A stretch of DNA of 64,000 bases from Pseudarthrobacter sp. W1I19 (GTDB lineage: Bacteria > Actinomycetota > Actinomycetes > Actinomycetales > Micrococcaceae), in the NCBI RefSeq assembly GCF_030817835.1, contig NZ_JAUSZR010000001.1, positions 3,968,001 to 4,032,000 of the forward strand. The letters are read 5' to 3'. Shown one piece after another: positions 22,971 through 31,595 of this stretch (its first letter is position 1; the number at the start of each line of letters is the position of its first letter). The position numbers and the translations under genes are program-made. The notes under the pieces were generated by a model. The model searched no databases. It was not told the origin of the DNA and was given only the letters and a program-made list of their open reading frames with translations.

Positions 22971-25049
22971 GTGACCCAGCTCATCACCACGGAACTGGTC
23001 GAGCTCGACCAGAACCTGGGCAATTCCCCCGAGACGGTGATCCGGCACCTGGCAAGCAAAGTAGCTGCCACCGGACGCGCATCAGAAGTCGAAGGCCTCT
23101 TCGCCGATGCCTTCGCCCGCGAACAGAAGACCGCCACGGGCATTCCCGGCGGTATCGCCATCCCGCATTGCCGCTCCGCGGCCGTCACCGAACCCACCCT
23201 GGCCATGGCCCGCCTGGACCCCAAGGTGGACTTCGGCGCCAAGGACGGCCCGGCGGACCTGGTCTTCTTTATCGCAGCCCCGGACGGTGCAGACCAGGCG
23301 CACCTGAAGCTGCTCTCCAAGCTCGCCAGGTCCCTGATCAAAAAGGACTTCACCGCAGCGCTGCGCAACGCCACCTCCCGCGAGGAGATCGTTGAGCTGG
23401 TGGACGGTGCGCTGGCTGACAAGCCTGCCGCCCATGCCGCCGCGCCTGCAGCTGCCGGTGTTGCAGCCGGCGCTGGCGCCAGTGCTTCGGCAGGCTCTAC
23501 TTCGACAGCTTCGGTTTCGACAAGCTCAACCACCGGGGCTTCCGCAGCCCGGGGGCCCAAGCGCCTCGTTGCCGTGACCGCATGCCCCACTGGTATCGCC
23601 CACACCTACATGGCAGCTGACTCCCTCGTCCTGGCAGCACAGGAAGCCGGCGTTGACCTGCAGGTGGAGACCCAGGGTTCCTCCGGCGCCAAGCCGCTGG
23701 ACCCCGCCGTCATCGCCGCCGCCGACGCCGTGATCTTCGCCGTGGACGTGGACGTACGCGGCAAGGAACGCTTCGCCGGCAAGCCAGTCATCAACGCACC
23801 CGTCAAGCGTGGCATCGACGAGCCGGCCAAGATGGTCCAGGAGGCCCTCGCGGCCGCCGACAACCCCAACGCCCGCCGCGTCCCGCACTTCGGGGCGGAA
23901 GAACAGGCAGAGCATGAGGCGGAGGAAAAGGGCGAGCACATCGGCCAGAAGCTCAAGCGCGCACTGCTCACCGGTGTCAGCTACATGATTCCGTTCGTTG
24001 CCGGCGGCGGGCTGCTGATCGCCCTGGGCTTCCTGCTGGGCGGATACAACATCACCAGCGTGGCGGACAAGGTAGTCCTGGCCAACAACTTCGGGAACCT
24101 GCCCGAGGGCGGCCTGGCCATTTACCTTGGCGCGGTCCTGTTCAAGATCGGCAACCTGTCCATGGGGTTCCTGGTCCCCGCACTGGCCGGTTACATCGCG
24201 TACGCCATTGCTGACCGTCCCGGCATCGCCCCCGGCTTCGTCGCCGGTGCCGTATCCGGCTTTATGGGCGCCGGCTTCCTCGGCGGCATTGTGGGCGGCC
24301 TGCTGGCCGGCTACATCGCGCACCTCATCGGCACCTGGCAGGTGCCTCGCTGGCTGCGCGGCCTGATGCCCGTGGTGATCATTCCGCTGCTTGCCTCCAT
24401 CGTTGCCTCCGGCCTGATGTTCCTGGTGCTCGGCGGACCCATCGCAGGCCTCACCAACGCCCTCAACGCTTGGCTCACCGGCATGACCGGCGCCTCCGCC
24501 GTGGTCCTGGGCATCATCCTCGGACTGATGATGTGCTTCGACCTTGGTGGACCCGTCAACAAGGTGGCCTACGCCTTCGCTGTGGCCGGTCTCAGTGCAG
24601 GCAGCGCCGCGAACCAGGCGCCGTGGCAGATCATGGCAACCGTCATGGCCGCAGGCATGGTGCCCCCGCTGGCTATGGCCCTGGCCACCGTCCTGGACAA
24701 GAAGCTCTTCAGCCTGGCCGAGCGTGAAAACGGCAAGGCCGCCTGGCTGCTGGGTGCATCCTTCATCTCCGAAGGGGCCATCCCGTTTGCTGCTGCGGAT
24801 CCGCTGCGCGTGATTCCTGCCAGCATGGTGGGCGGCGCCCTCACCGGCGCACTCTGCATGGCCTTCAACGTCACCTCGCAGGCACCCCACGGCGGCATCT
24901 TCGTGTTCTTCGCCATCGGCAACCTGCTGATGTTCGTCCTGTCCATCATCGCCGGAACCATCGTCAGCGCGCTGGCCGTGGTGGCCCTCAAGCGCTGGGC
25001 AGCCCCGAAGACCGCTGCTACGGTGGAGACCGTTCCAGCAACCGTCTGA
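22971..25049 (+). CDS. fruA: Fructose PTS permease, fused EIIA-EIIB-EIIC
   Basis: 692 residues, cytoplasmic-membrane. EIIA is at residues 1-150 with phospho-His66 in IPGGIAIPHCRS. An Ala/Ser/Thr-rich linker covers 151-196. EIIB begins at ~197 with phospho-Cys205 in VTACPTGIAHTYMA. EIIC runs from ~340 to the end with about nine membrane helices. It takes up fructose as fructose-1-phosphate, using phosphate from HPr. Start GTG 22971, two bases after the fruK stop; in-frame codons further upstream lie within fruK. The linker DNA contains a copy of a dispersed genomic repeat, read in frame as SVSTSSTTG. Confidence 0.95.
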   Translation: MTQLITTELVELDQNLGNSPETVIRHLASKVAATGRASEVEGLFADAFAREQKTATGIPGGIAIPHCRSAAVTEPTLAMARLDPKVDFGAKDGPADLVFFIAAPDGADQAHLKLLSKLARSLIKKDFTAALRNATSREEIVELVDGALADKPAAHAAAPAAAGVAAGAGASASAGSTSTASVSTSSTTGASAARGPKRLVAVTACPTGIAHTYMAADSLVLAAQEAGVDLQVETQGSSGAKPLDPAVIAAADAVIFAVDVDVRGKERFAGKPVINAPVKRGIDEPAKMVQEALAAADNPNARRVPHFGAEEQAEHEAEEKGEHIGQKLKRALLTGVSYMIPFVAGGGLLIALGFLLGGYNITSVADKVVLANNFGNLPEGGLAIYLGAVLFKIGNLSMGFLVPALAGYIAYAIADRPGIAPGFVAGAVSGFMGAGFLGGIVGGLLAGYIAHLIGTWQVPRWLRGLMPVVIIPLLASIVASGLMFLVLGGPIAGLTNALNAWLTGMTGASAVVLGIILGLMMCFDLGGPVNKVAYAFAVAGLSAGSAANQAPWQIMATVMAAGMVPPLAMALATVLDKKLFSLAERENGKAAWLLGASFISEGAIPFAAADPLRVIPASMVGGALTGALCMAFNVTSQAPHGGIFVFFAIGNLLMFVLSIIAGTIVSALAVVALKRWAAPKTAATVETVPATV
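23513..23536 (+). repeat. Dispersed repeat copy inside fruA linker
   Basis: A 24-bp unit containing TTTCGACAAGCTCAACCACC, identical in that core to the two copies at 48868-48916. It encodes part of the EIIA-EIIB linker. The preceding bases (GCTTCGGCAGGCTCTAC) look like the partner half of a larger element. Confidence 0.75.
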
Positions 25050-25112
25050 CCCTGCCCCACCCACTACCGCTACCCGGCACCAACCATTCCGCCGGAAGAC
25101 AAAGGAGCAAAA

Positions 25113-25391
25113 ATGCCAGAACGCACAGCAACCGTCGCCAGCCGCGTGGGCCTGCACGCCCGCCCCGCCGCCATCTTTGCCGAGGCAGCCGGCGAGTACG
25201 ACCTGGACATCACCATCGCCCGTGAAGGCGAACCGGCCGACGAAGCGATGGACGCTGCCAGCATCCTGTCCCTCATGAGCCTGGGCGCCTCCCACGGCGA
25301 CGTGGTGGTCCTCCGGGCCGAGGGCGACGGCGCTGAGACCGCCCTGGACCACCTGGTCCAGATCCTCGAAACGGATCACGACGCCGAGTAG
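25113..25391 (+). CDS. ptsH: HPr phosphocarrier protein
   Basis: 92 residues with the active-site motif ASRVGLHARPAA (phospho-His15) and the second conserved region AASILSLMSLGASHGD, where Ser50 aligns with the regulatory serine of other HPr proteins. It passes phosphate from Enzyme I to FruA. AAAGGAG site before ATG. Last gene of the fructose operon; Enzyme I is not in this window. Confidence 0.95.
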   Translation: MPERTATVASRVGLHARPAAIFAEAAGEYDLDITIAREGEPADEAMDAASILSLMSLGASHGDVVVLRAEGDGAETALDHLVQILETDHDAE

Positions 25392-25422
25392 CAGGCCCGC
25401 TGCCACAGGCAGCCAAGCCGCG

Positions 25423-25469
25423 CGGCCGCCGTCGGACTTCCCTTCCCGGGAGGTGCCCGACGGCGGCCG
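25423..25469 (+). terminator. Strong hairpin after ptsH
   Basis: 13-bp perfect stem CGGCCGCCGTCGG (25423-25435) with its complement at 25457-25469, without a T-run. It lies between the convergent ptsH and SRPBCC stops and probably stops transcription from both sides. Confidence 0.6.
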
Positions 25470-25486
25470 TAGCGTTTAAGCGCTCC

Positions 25487-25918
25487 TCAGGTGCGCTCGG
25501 CGAGCCTCTTGACGTCCGCCACCAGCTTGTCCCACATGCCCTGCGAGTGCTCTGCGGCCTCGGCGGTGGGGTTGTTGTCCTGGGACAGCGTCAGCAGCGT
25601 CCGGCCGCCCTGGTCCTGCAGTGTCCAGGTGAGCGTGTGGTAGTTTTCCGGCTTGTCCTCCTGGCCTGCGAGCGGGCTGAAATGCGTGTACACCAACCGC
25701 CGGCCGGGTTCCATTTCGAGGACCACTCCCTTGTCTTCGTACTCCTTGCCTTCCCAGGTGCCCCGCCAGGTGATGGGCCCACCGACACTCCAGTCCGTGG
25801 CGAGATCGGCGCCGAACATAAACTCCTTGGTGGCCGCCGGATCAGTGATGACGTCCCACACCCGGCCGGGCGGGGCCTCGATGGTGACGGACGACGCCGC
25901 CACAAAATCACCCGACAT
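25487..25918 (-). CDS. SRPBCC/AHSA1-like protein
   Basis: 143 residues with the START-like pattern of AHSA1 proteins (VTIEAPPGRVWDVITDPAATKEFMFGADLATDWSVGG, then GRRLVYTHFS and SQGMWDKLVADVKRL). Small hydrophobic-ligand-binding fold; ligand unknown. ATG 25918 is used because it begins the conserved domain and overlaps the upstream methyltransferase stop by 11 bp, so the two are coupled. Confidence 0.85.
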   Translation of the reverse strand: MSGDFVAASSVTIEAPPGRVWDVITDPAATKEFMFGADLATDWSVGGPITWRGTWEGKEYEDKGVVLEMEPGRRLVYTHFSPLAGQEDKPENYHTLTWTLQDQGGRTLLTLSQDNNPTAEAAEHSQGMWDKLVADVKRLAERT

Positions 25919-26765
25919 TGCCCTTGGCCTTCTTCGCCGTGAACAGCAGGTATTCCCATTCCATCTGGAACGGGGAATCACCGTGGGCATCGCCGAAGGA
26001 TTCAGCAAGTTCGGTCAGCGCCCTGTCCAGCTCCTTGACCTTGTCCGAATCCTCTCCAATGAACTTGTAGACGGAGATGGTGGGGCCGTAGTGGGATTTG
26101 AAGTAGCGGACGAAGTCCTCCGGCTGGTGGAAACTCCGGACGGCCAAAGACTGTTTGCGGGCCTTGACGTCGGTGACCCTGTTACCGAGCAGTTCGCGTA
26201 CGTGGTCCTCGCTGCCCCATAAGGGGGCGGGTTGCGCACCCGGTGGCGGCGGCGGGGCGAACGGCTTCAAGGCGGCGAACATCTTGCCGATGAACCCTTC
26301 CGGCGTCCAGCTGAGCAGCCCGATGGTGCCGCCCGGCTTGCAGACGCGCAGGAGCTGGTCCGCTGCCGCCTGGTGGTGCGGCGCGAACATCACACCAAGG
26401 CAGGACATCACGGTATCGAACTCTTCGTCGCCGAACGGCAGGGCCTCGGCGTCCCCCTCTTTCCATTCCAGCTCAACGCCCCGGTCGGCGGCCTGGTGGC
26501 GGCCGGCGTCGAACAGCTCCGGGGTGAGGTCGCTGGCCACCACCTTCGCCCCCATCATCGCCGCGGGGATGGCTGCGTTTCCTGAGCCGGCGGCCACGTC
26601 CAGGACCCGCTGGCGCGACGTGATGCCGCAGGCTTCAACGAGGATCGCCCCCAGCTCGGGGAGCAGCTCGCTCGCGAGCGCAGGATAGTCCCCCGATGCC
26701 CACATGGCACGGTGCTTTTGCTTGAGCGCCCGGTCCGCCTCCAGAACATCAGCCTGTTCACTCAT
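25908..26765 (-). CDS. Class I SAM-dependent methyltransferase
   Basis: 285 residues. Motif I RVLDVAAGSGNAAIPAA, motif II VVASDLTPELFDAG, motif III EGDAEALPFGDEEFDTVMSCLGVMFAPHH, then LRVCKPGGTIGLLSW. This is the UbiE/Methyltransf_11-like subgroup that often acts on small molecules; the acceptor is unknown. Co-transcribed with the SRPBCC protein, which could bind the same ligand (inference). Confidence 0.87.
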   Translation of the reverse strand: MSEQADVLEADRALKQKHRAMWASGDYPALASELLPELGAILVEACGITSRQRVLDVAAGSGNAAIPAAMMGAKVVASDLTPELFDAGRHQAADRGVELEWKEGDAEALPFGDEEFDTVMSCLGVMFAPHHQAAADQLLRVCKPGGTIGLLSWTPEGFIGKMFAALKPFAPPPPPGAQPAPLWGSEDHVRELLGNRVTDVKARKQSLAVRSFHQPEDFVRYFKSHYGPTISVYKFIGEDSDKVKELDRALTELAESFGDAHGDSPFQMEWEYLLFTAKKAKGNVG

Positions 26766-27000
26766 GACTGTGCCTCCCTACTGTGATGGTTCCCAGTGAG
26801 TAGCAGCGCGCTGCCGGCACAGCGGAGGCTGCGATGCGACTCATTGTGGACGCGCCCGCCTTCGCTGTAAAGAGACAGCCGAAACAGACACGGCATCAGA
26901 GGCAGCGAACGGGGACACCCGCTATCGCAAAGCCGGCACGCTCAGTAGTTTCATAGGCATGGCACTCACCAAGGCAGCGCTCCCGGCGGGACCGCGATGG

Positions 27001-28131
27001 TCACGCCGGCTTGCGCGCCCTGGTACTCGTTGCCTTGCCGGCAGCGGTTTTCGCGGCAGGCTTGTCGGCAGTTTTGCTAGCCGTGGATTTGGCGGCCGTG
27101 GATTTGGTGGTACCGGTCTTGGCAGCGGACTTGCTATCCGTGGACTTGGCGGTGGTTCTGCTCGCGGTGTTCTTGCTCGCGGTGGTCTTGCCGGCCGTGG
27201 ACTTGGTTTCAGCGGACTTGCTTTCCGTCGCTTTGCCGGCCGCAGCCCGCTTGCGCGCCGGCTTGGCAGCAGTCTCTTCGTCGTCCTCGGATTCCGGGGA
27301 GCCAGCTGCGTCGTCGGAGCCGCCGGCAGCAGTTCCAGCCCCTCCCCCACGTTTCCGGTCCAGGCTCCGCTTCAGCGCCTCCATCAGGTCGATGACTTCG
27401 CCCTTGCCGCCTTCACCGGCCTCCACGCCAAATGTTTCTTCGGTGTCGAGAGCATCGCCCTGCTCGAGTTTGGCCTCAATGAGCTGGCGCAGCTGCACCT
27501 GGTAGTCGTCGGTGAAGTGCTCCGGATCGAAGTCGGCGGCCATGGATTCCACCAGGGCCGCGGACATGTCCCGCTCCTGCGGGGAGATCTTGATGGATAC
27601 GTCCAGGGAAGGGAAGTTTGCTTCGCGGACTTCGTCCGGCCAGAGCAGGGACTGCAGCACCAGGACGTCGTCCTTAATCCGGAGCGCCCCCAGCCGGGTC
27701 TTCTCGCGCAGCGCGAACTGGACGATGGCCACCCTGTCCGTGTCCTCCAGCGCGCGCCTGAGCAGCACGTAGGCCTTGGGCGATTTGGAGTCCGGCTCCA
27801 GGTAGTAGCTCTTCTCGAACATCATGGGTTCGAGCTGCTCGGACGGGACGAACTGCACCACCTCGATCTCGTGGCTGTTCTCTGCTGGGATGGCCTTGAG
27901 CTCGTCCTTGGAGAGGACCACAGTCTTGCCGTCCTCCTCGTAGGCCTTCTCGATGTCCGAGTAATCGATGACCTGGCTGCACACCTCGCACCTGCGCTGG
28001 TAGCGGATCCGGCCGCCGTCGGCATTGTGGACCTGGTGCAGACTGATGTCATGATCTTCGGTTGCGCTGTAGACCTTCACGGGTACGTTGACCAGGCCAA
28101 ACGCGATGGCACCTTTCCAGATGGCTCTCAT
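27001..28131 (-). CDS. ku: Ku protein (bacterial NHEJ)
   Basis: 376 residues. The Ku core spans residues 1-~250 (MRAIWKGAIAFGLVNVPVKVYSAT; RCEVCSQVIDYSDIEKAYE; ESMAADFDPEHFTDDYQ). An unusually long tail (about 256-376) of Lys/Ala/Ser/Thr repeats (KSTAAKSTASK type) resembles histone-H1-like tails known to aid DNA binding in some actinobacterial Ku proteins. The homodimer binds double-strand ends and recruits LigD. Divergent from ligD across 40 bp. Confidence 0.95.
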   Translation of the reverse strand: MRAIWKGAIAFGLVNVPVKVYSATEDHDISLHQVHNADGGRIRYQRRCEVCSQVIDYSDIEKAYEEDGKTVVLSKDELKAIPAENSHEIEVVQFVPSEQLEPMMFEKSYYLEPDSKSPKAYVLLRRALEDTDRVAIVQFALREKTRLGALRIKDDVLVLQSLLWPDEVREANFPSLDVSIKISPQERDMSAALVESMAADFDPEHFTDDYQVQLRQLIEAKLEQGDALDTEETFGVEAGEGGKGEVIDLMEALKRSLDRKRGGGAGTAAGGSDDAAGSPESEDDEETAAKPARKRAAAGKATESKSAETKSTAGKTTASKNTASRTTAKSTDSKSAAKTGTTKSTAAKSTASKTADKPAAKTAAGKATSTRARKPA

Positions 28132-28171
28132 TCCCTAAGTCAACAGCACGCAGCGCCGGAGGTGAAGACCT

Positions 28172-30742
28172 GTGGCCGCCGCTAAAGAGCGTGTCCGGGT
28201 TGCAGGCCGGGAATTGACCCTCACCAACCTGGGCAAGGTCATCTATCCGGAGACCGGCACCACCAAGGCGGACGTCCTGGCCTACTACGCCGCCGTTGCA
28301 CACGTCCTGATCCCCGCCGCAGCCAACCGGCCGGCCACCCGGAAAAGGTGGGTCAACGGCGTCGGAACGGAAGAAAAACCGGGCGAGGTCTTCTTCCAGA
28401 AAAACCTGGAGGACTCCGCCCCCGGCTGGCTCCCCCGCGCGGCCATCACCCACAAGGACCGGACCATCCACTATCCCATGGTGAATGATCCCGCCACGCT
28501 GACCTGGTTCGGCCAGATCAACTCCCTGGAAATCCACGTCCCCCAGTGGCAGGTGGATTCGCACGGCAACCAGCTGAATCCGGACCGGCTGGTCCTGGAC
28601 CTCGACCCCGGCGTGGGCGCCGGACTTGAGGAGTGCGTGGAAGTGGCCTTGCTGGCACGAGGCATCCTCGAGGACGTGGGGCTGGACCCGGTCCCGGTGA
28701 CCAGCGGCAGCAAAGGCATCCACCTCTACGCCCCACTGGACCGGAGCCAGACCTCCGACCAGATCTCCGCGTTCGCCCGCGAATTGGCCCGCGCCCTGGA
28801 AGCGGATCATCCGGACCTGGCCGTCAGTGACATGAAAAAAACATTGCGCAAGGGCAAGGTGCTGGTGGACTGGAGCCAGAACAACGCGGCCAAAACCACC
28901 ATCGTGCCGTATTCGCTGCGCGGTCGGCCCACTCCGATGGTGGCTGCTGCCCGGACGTGGGGTGAGATTGGTTCGCCGGGACTGAAACACTTGGACTACC
29001 AGGCCGTGCTGCGCCGGGTGCAGGACGGCACTGACCCGTTTGCCGCCGTCGTCCGTGCCTCGAATTTCCGCGCCGCGCACCAAAGCGTGGACTCACCGGG
29101 CAACCATCACGACGGCGACCCGCGCCTGGGCAAGTACCGCTCCATGCGTGATCCTCACGCCACGCCGGAGCCATTCAGCGGCGCGGCCGGCAGCGGTGAC
29201 GCGTTTGTCATCCAGGAGCACCACGCCAGCCGGCTCCACTTCGACCTCCGCCTTGAGCGCGATGGCGTCCTGGTGTCCTGGGCTTTGCCGAAAGGTGTCC
29301 CGGAAAGCGGCGGCAAGAACCACCTGGCGGTCCAGACTGAGGACCATCCGATGGACTACCTCACCTTTCACGGGACCATCCCCAAGGGCGAGTACGGTGC
29401 CGGTGAAATGACCATCTGGGACCACGGCACCTATGAACTGCACAAGTGGATCAACGGCAGGGAGGTCATCGTCACCCTGCACGGTTCCGAGGGCGGCGGC
29501 CTGGGCGGGACGAAGAAGGTTGCGCTCATCCATACCGGCCGCGGCCAGGGCAAGGATGCCGAAGGCCAGTGGCTGATCCACCTCATGGACAAAGACCGGC
29601 CAAGCACCCGGCACCGCTCTGTGGCCGTGCCGGAGGAGCCGGAAGAAGAGGGGGACGAAGAGCCGGACAACGGAGAGCCCGCGGCCAGCCAAACCGATGC
29701 GGCGGAGGAGGCTGTGGAGGAGCCCATTGCGGAGGACAGCGAAGCCGGGCAGCCGGGTGAACAATCGCAGGCGGTTGGGGTATCACCTCAGGACTTCAGC
29801 CCGATGATGGCCACGTCCGGGAAAGCAGCGGACCTGCAGGGCAGCAACTGGCAGTTCGAGCTCAAGTGGGACGGGGTCCGCGCCATCCTCGTGGCCGACG
29901 AACAATCCATCCGTGTCTTCAGCCGCAACGGGAACGACGTCACCAGAACCTACCCGGAGTTCACCAACCGGGACTGCTGGCCGCCCCAGCCGTTCGTCGC
30001 CGACGGCGAGATCATCGCCGTAGGCCCTTCCGGCCGGCCTGACTTCGGGCTGCTCCAGGGCCGCATGAAGCTCACCCGGGCCGCCGACGTTGCCAAAGCG
30101 AGCAAGGCCATCCCCGTCCGGCTGATGCTCTTCGACCTGCTGTACGACGGCGGCACGGACCTTCGCACGCTGCCCCTCACCAAGCGGCGCGGCCGGCTGG
30201 AGACGTTTTTCAGTCCTTCGGACTGTCCTGTGGACCTGTCACTGGTCCTTGAGGAACCGGTGGAACACATCCTCGAAAGCGCGCAGGAGCTGGGGCTGGA
30301 AGGCGTGATGGCGAAGCGCACCGACAGCCGCTACGTCAGTGGGCAGCGGACCCGCACCTGGATCAAACTCAAGCTCGACCAGACCCAGGAAGTGGTGGTG
30401 GGTGGCTGGCGGCCCGGGAAAGGCGCCCGTGCGGGGTCCGTGGGATCATTGCTGGTGGGCATCCCCGACGGACAGAACCTGCGCTATGTGGGCAGGGTGG
30501 GCAGCGGCTTCAGCTGGCGTGAACTCACCGAGCTCCGGCAAACCGTGGACCGGCTGGCGAGAAAAACGTCGCCCTTCCAGGACGTGCCGCGTGAAGATGC
30601 AGCTGATGCCCGCTGGGTGAGTCCCCGGTTGGTGGGTGAGGTGACCTACAGCGAGTGGACCGGAACCGGACGGCTCCGGCACCCGGTGTGGCGCGGCTGG
30701 CGGCTGGACAAGGAACCGTCGGAGGTTGTGCCGGAGGCCTGA
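28172..30742 (+). CDS. ligD: ATP-dependent DNA ligase D (Pol-PE-Lig)
   Basis: 856 residues. The polymerase/primase domain (~1-300) has catalytic Asp143 and Asp145 in LVLDLDPGVG, SGSKGIHLY and LVDWSQN. The 3'-phosphoesterase domain is at ~345-475 (IQEHHASRLHFDLRLERDG, GEYGAGEMTIWDHGTYE). An acidic Glu/Asp/Ala/Gln linker (485-535) precedes the ligase domain with nucleotidyl Lys565 in ELKWDGVRA. The Pol-PE-Lig order is that of mycobacterial LigD. It processes and seals broken ends with Ku. GTG start with a GGAGGTG site. Confidence 0.96.
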   Translation: MAAAKERVRVAGRELTLTNLGKVIYPETGTTKADVLAYYAAVAHVLIPAAANRPATRKRWVNGVGTEEKPGEVFFQKNLEDSAPGWLPRAAITHKDRTIHYPMVNDPATLTWFGQINSLEIHVPQWQVDSHGNQLNPDRLVLDLDPGVGAGLEECVEVALLARGILEDVGLDPVPVTSGSKGIHLYAPLDRSQTSDQISAFARELARALEADHPDLAVSDMKKTLRKGKVLVDWSQNNAAKTTIVPYSLRGRPTPMVAAARTWGEIGSPGLKHLDYQAVLRRVQDGTDPFAAVVRASNFRAAHQSVDSPGNHHDGDPRLGKYRSMRDPHATPEPFSGAAGSGDAFVIQEHHASRLHFDLRLERDGVLVSWALPKGVPESGGKNHLAVQTEDHPMDYLTFHGTIPKGEYGAGEMTIWDHGTYELHKWINGREVIVTLHGSEGGGLGGTKKVALIHTGRGQGKDAEGQWLIHLMDKDRPSTRHRSVAVPEEPEEEGDEEPDNGEPAASQTDAAEEAVEEPIAEDSEAGQPGEQSQAVGVSPQDFSPMMATSGKAADLQGSNWQFELKWDGVRAILVADEQSIRVFSRNGNDVTRTYPEFTNRDCWPPQPFVADGEIIAVGPSGRPDFGLLQGRMKLTRAADVAKASKAIPVRLMLFDLLYDGGTDLRTLPLTKRRGRLETFFSPSDCPVDLSLVLEEPVEHILESAQELGLEGVMAKRTDSRYVSGQRTRTWIKLKLDQTQEVVVGGWRPGKGARAGSVGSLLVGIPDGQNLRYVGRVGSGFSWRELTELRQTVDRLARKTSPFQDVPREDAADARWVSPRLVGEVTYSEWTGTGRLRHPVWRGWRLDKEPSEVVPEA

Positions 30743-30775
30743 GTCCGCGCAGCGATCCCACTCCGGAACAATGAA

Positions 30776-30816
30776 ACGGCCGGGTGACCCCCGAAATGTG
30801 GGTGTCGCCCGGCCGT
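30776..30816 (+). terminator. Hairpin after ligD
   Basis: 9-bp stem ACGGCCGGG (30776-30784) with CCCGGCCGT (30808-30816); no T-run. It lies between ligD and the convergent small gene at 30860. Confidence 0.5.
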
Positions 30817-30859
30817 CTCCCGTCGTGGGAATGGACTTGTGTCCTAAACGCGCGTGCTC

Positions 30860-31120
30860 CTAGGACGAGTGCGGCATCTGCGGCCGGCTGGTGCGGTGGA
30901 CCGCCGTTACAGCTGCCCCCTGCCCCATACGTCCGTGACCGGACCCGCGTTCCTTGGGGTGCCGCCGCTTCCCGTTGCCATCCGGCCAGGAGCCCGCTGC
31001 ACCTGAGTCCATCGACACGGCCGGAACCGCCGCGCTTGGCATATCGGGGGCTTTCATTGCCTCCGCCAGGTGGTCAGCGACTTCAGGCGCCAGGTTTTTT
31101 CCGGTGATTTCGTCAGCCAT
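30860..31120 (-). CDS. Small hypothetical protein (86 aa)
   Basis: 86 residues beginning MADEITGKNLAPEVADHLAEAMKAPDMPSA-like sequence: a short acidic helical N-terminus, then a disordered Gly/His/Arg-rich tail (GNGKRRHPKERGSGHGRMG). ATG 31120 is chosen for its AAAGGAAG site; the upstream in-frame extension is unlike protein. No family is recognised. Confidence 0.65.
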   Translation of the reverse strand: MADEITGKNLAPEVADHLAEAMKAPDMPSAAVPAVSMDSGAAGSWPDGNGKRRHPKERGSGHGRMGQGAAVTAVHRTSRPQMPHSS

Positions 31121-31595
31121 TTGTTCTTCCTTTCCGCGATGAAATGAAGTGTTAGAAAGTGGGGCCCAGCAAGGCCCGTGCGACTGTGGGGTGGCCGGCA
31201 ATGCCAGGCCGCAGGCGTCCGCCTGCTCTAAGAAAGTGTTCCCATGGGACCACCTTAGGGAAGCACCCGGCGCCTGTGAACCCCCGCCATGAAGTGCCCC
31301 CGGCAAGGCCGTGGGCGGCGTCACAATCTGCTTCCGGGAGCATGCCAAAAGCCGCTGTCCGGAGCCCAGCCGGGAAAAAATTCGGTAACGATTGCGTTGT
31401 GTCGTGCCGATCCCTGTGCTGGCGCGGGAAAAGCGGGAAAAAGAAATCGGCCAAACCGTCTTGAAAGGCGCCGAAAAGGGTTGATCCTACGGCATGAAAC
31501 GGACGGGCGCCATGGGTTTCGCGTAAAATTGAAGGCCTGCCCGGAGCGGGGCAGCTACAAGTCGCAAGCAAATGACCTCCACAGGAGTTGCCCAA
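31121..31595. other. Intergenic region between small gene and MFS transporter
   Basis: 475 bp without a supported gene. A TAAAAT hexamer at 31524-31529 is a plausible -10 for the MFS gene at 31596. Nothing else is convincing. Confidence 0.45.

Noticed and set aside
23526..25406. Long open frame antisense to fruA and ptsH (over 600 codons)
   Set aside because: It mirrors codon bias of the real gene on the other strand in high-GC DNA; Gly/His/Asp-rich translation with no domain, and fruA/ptsH are unambiguous.
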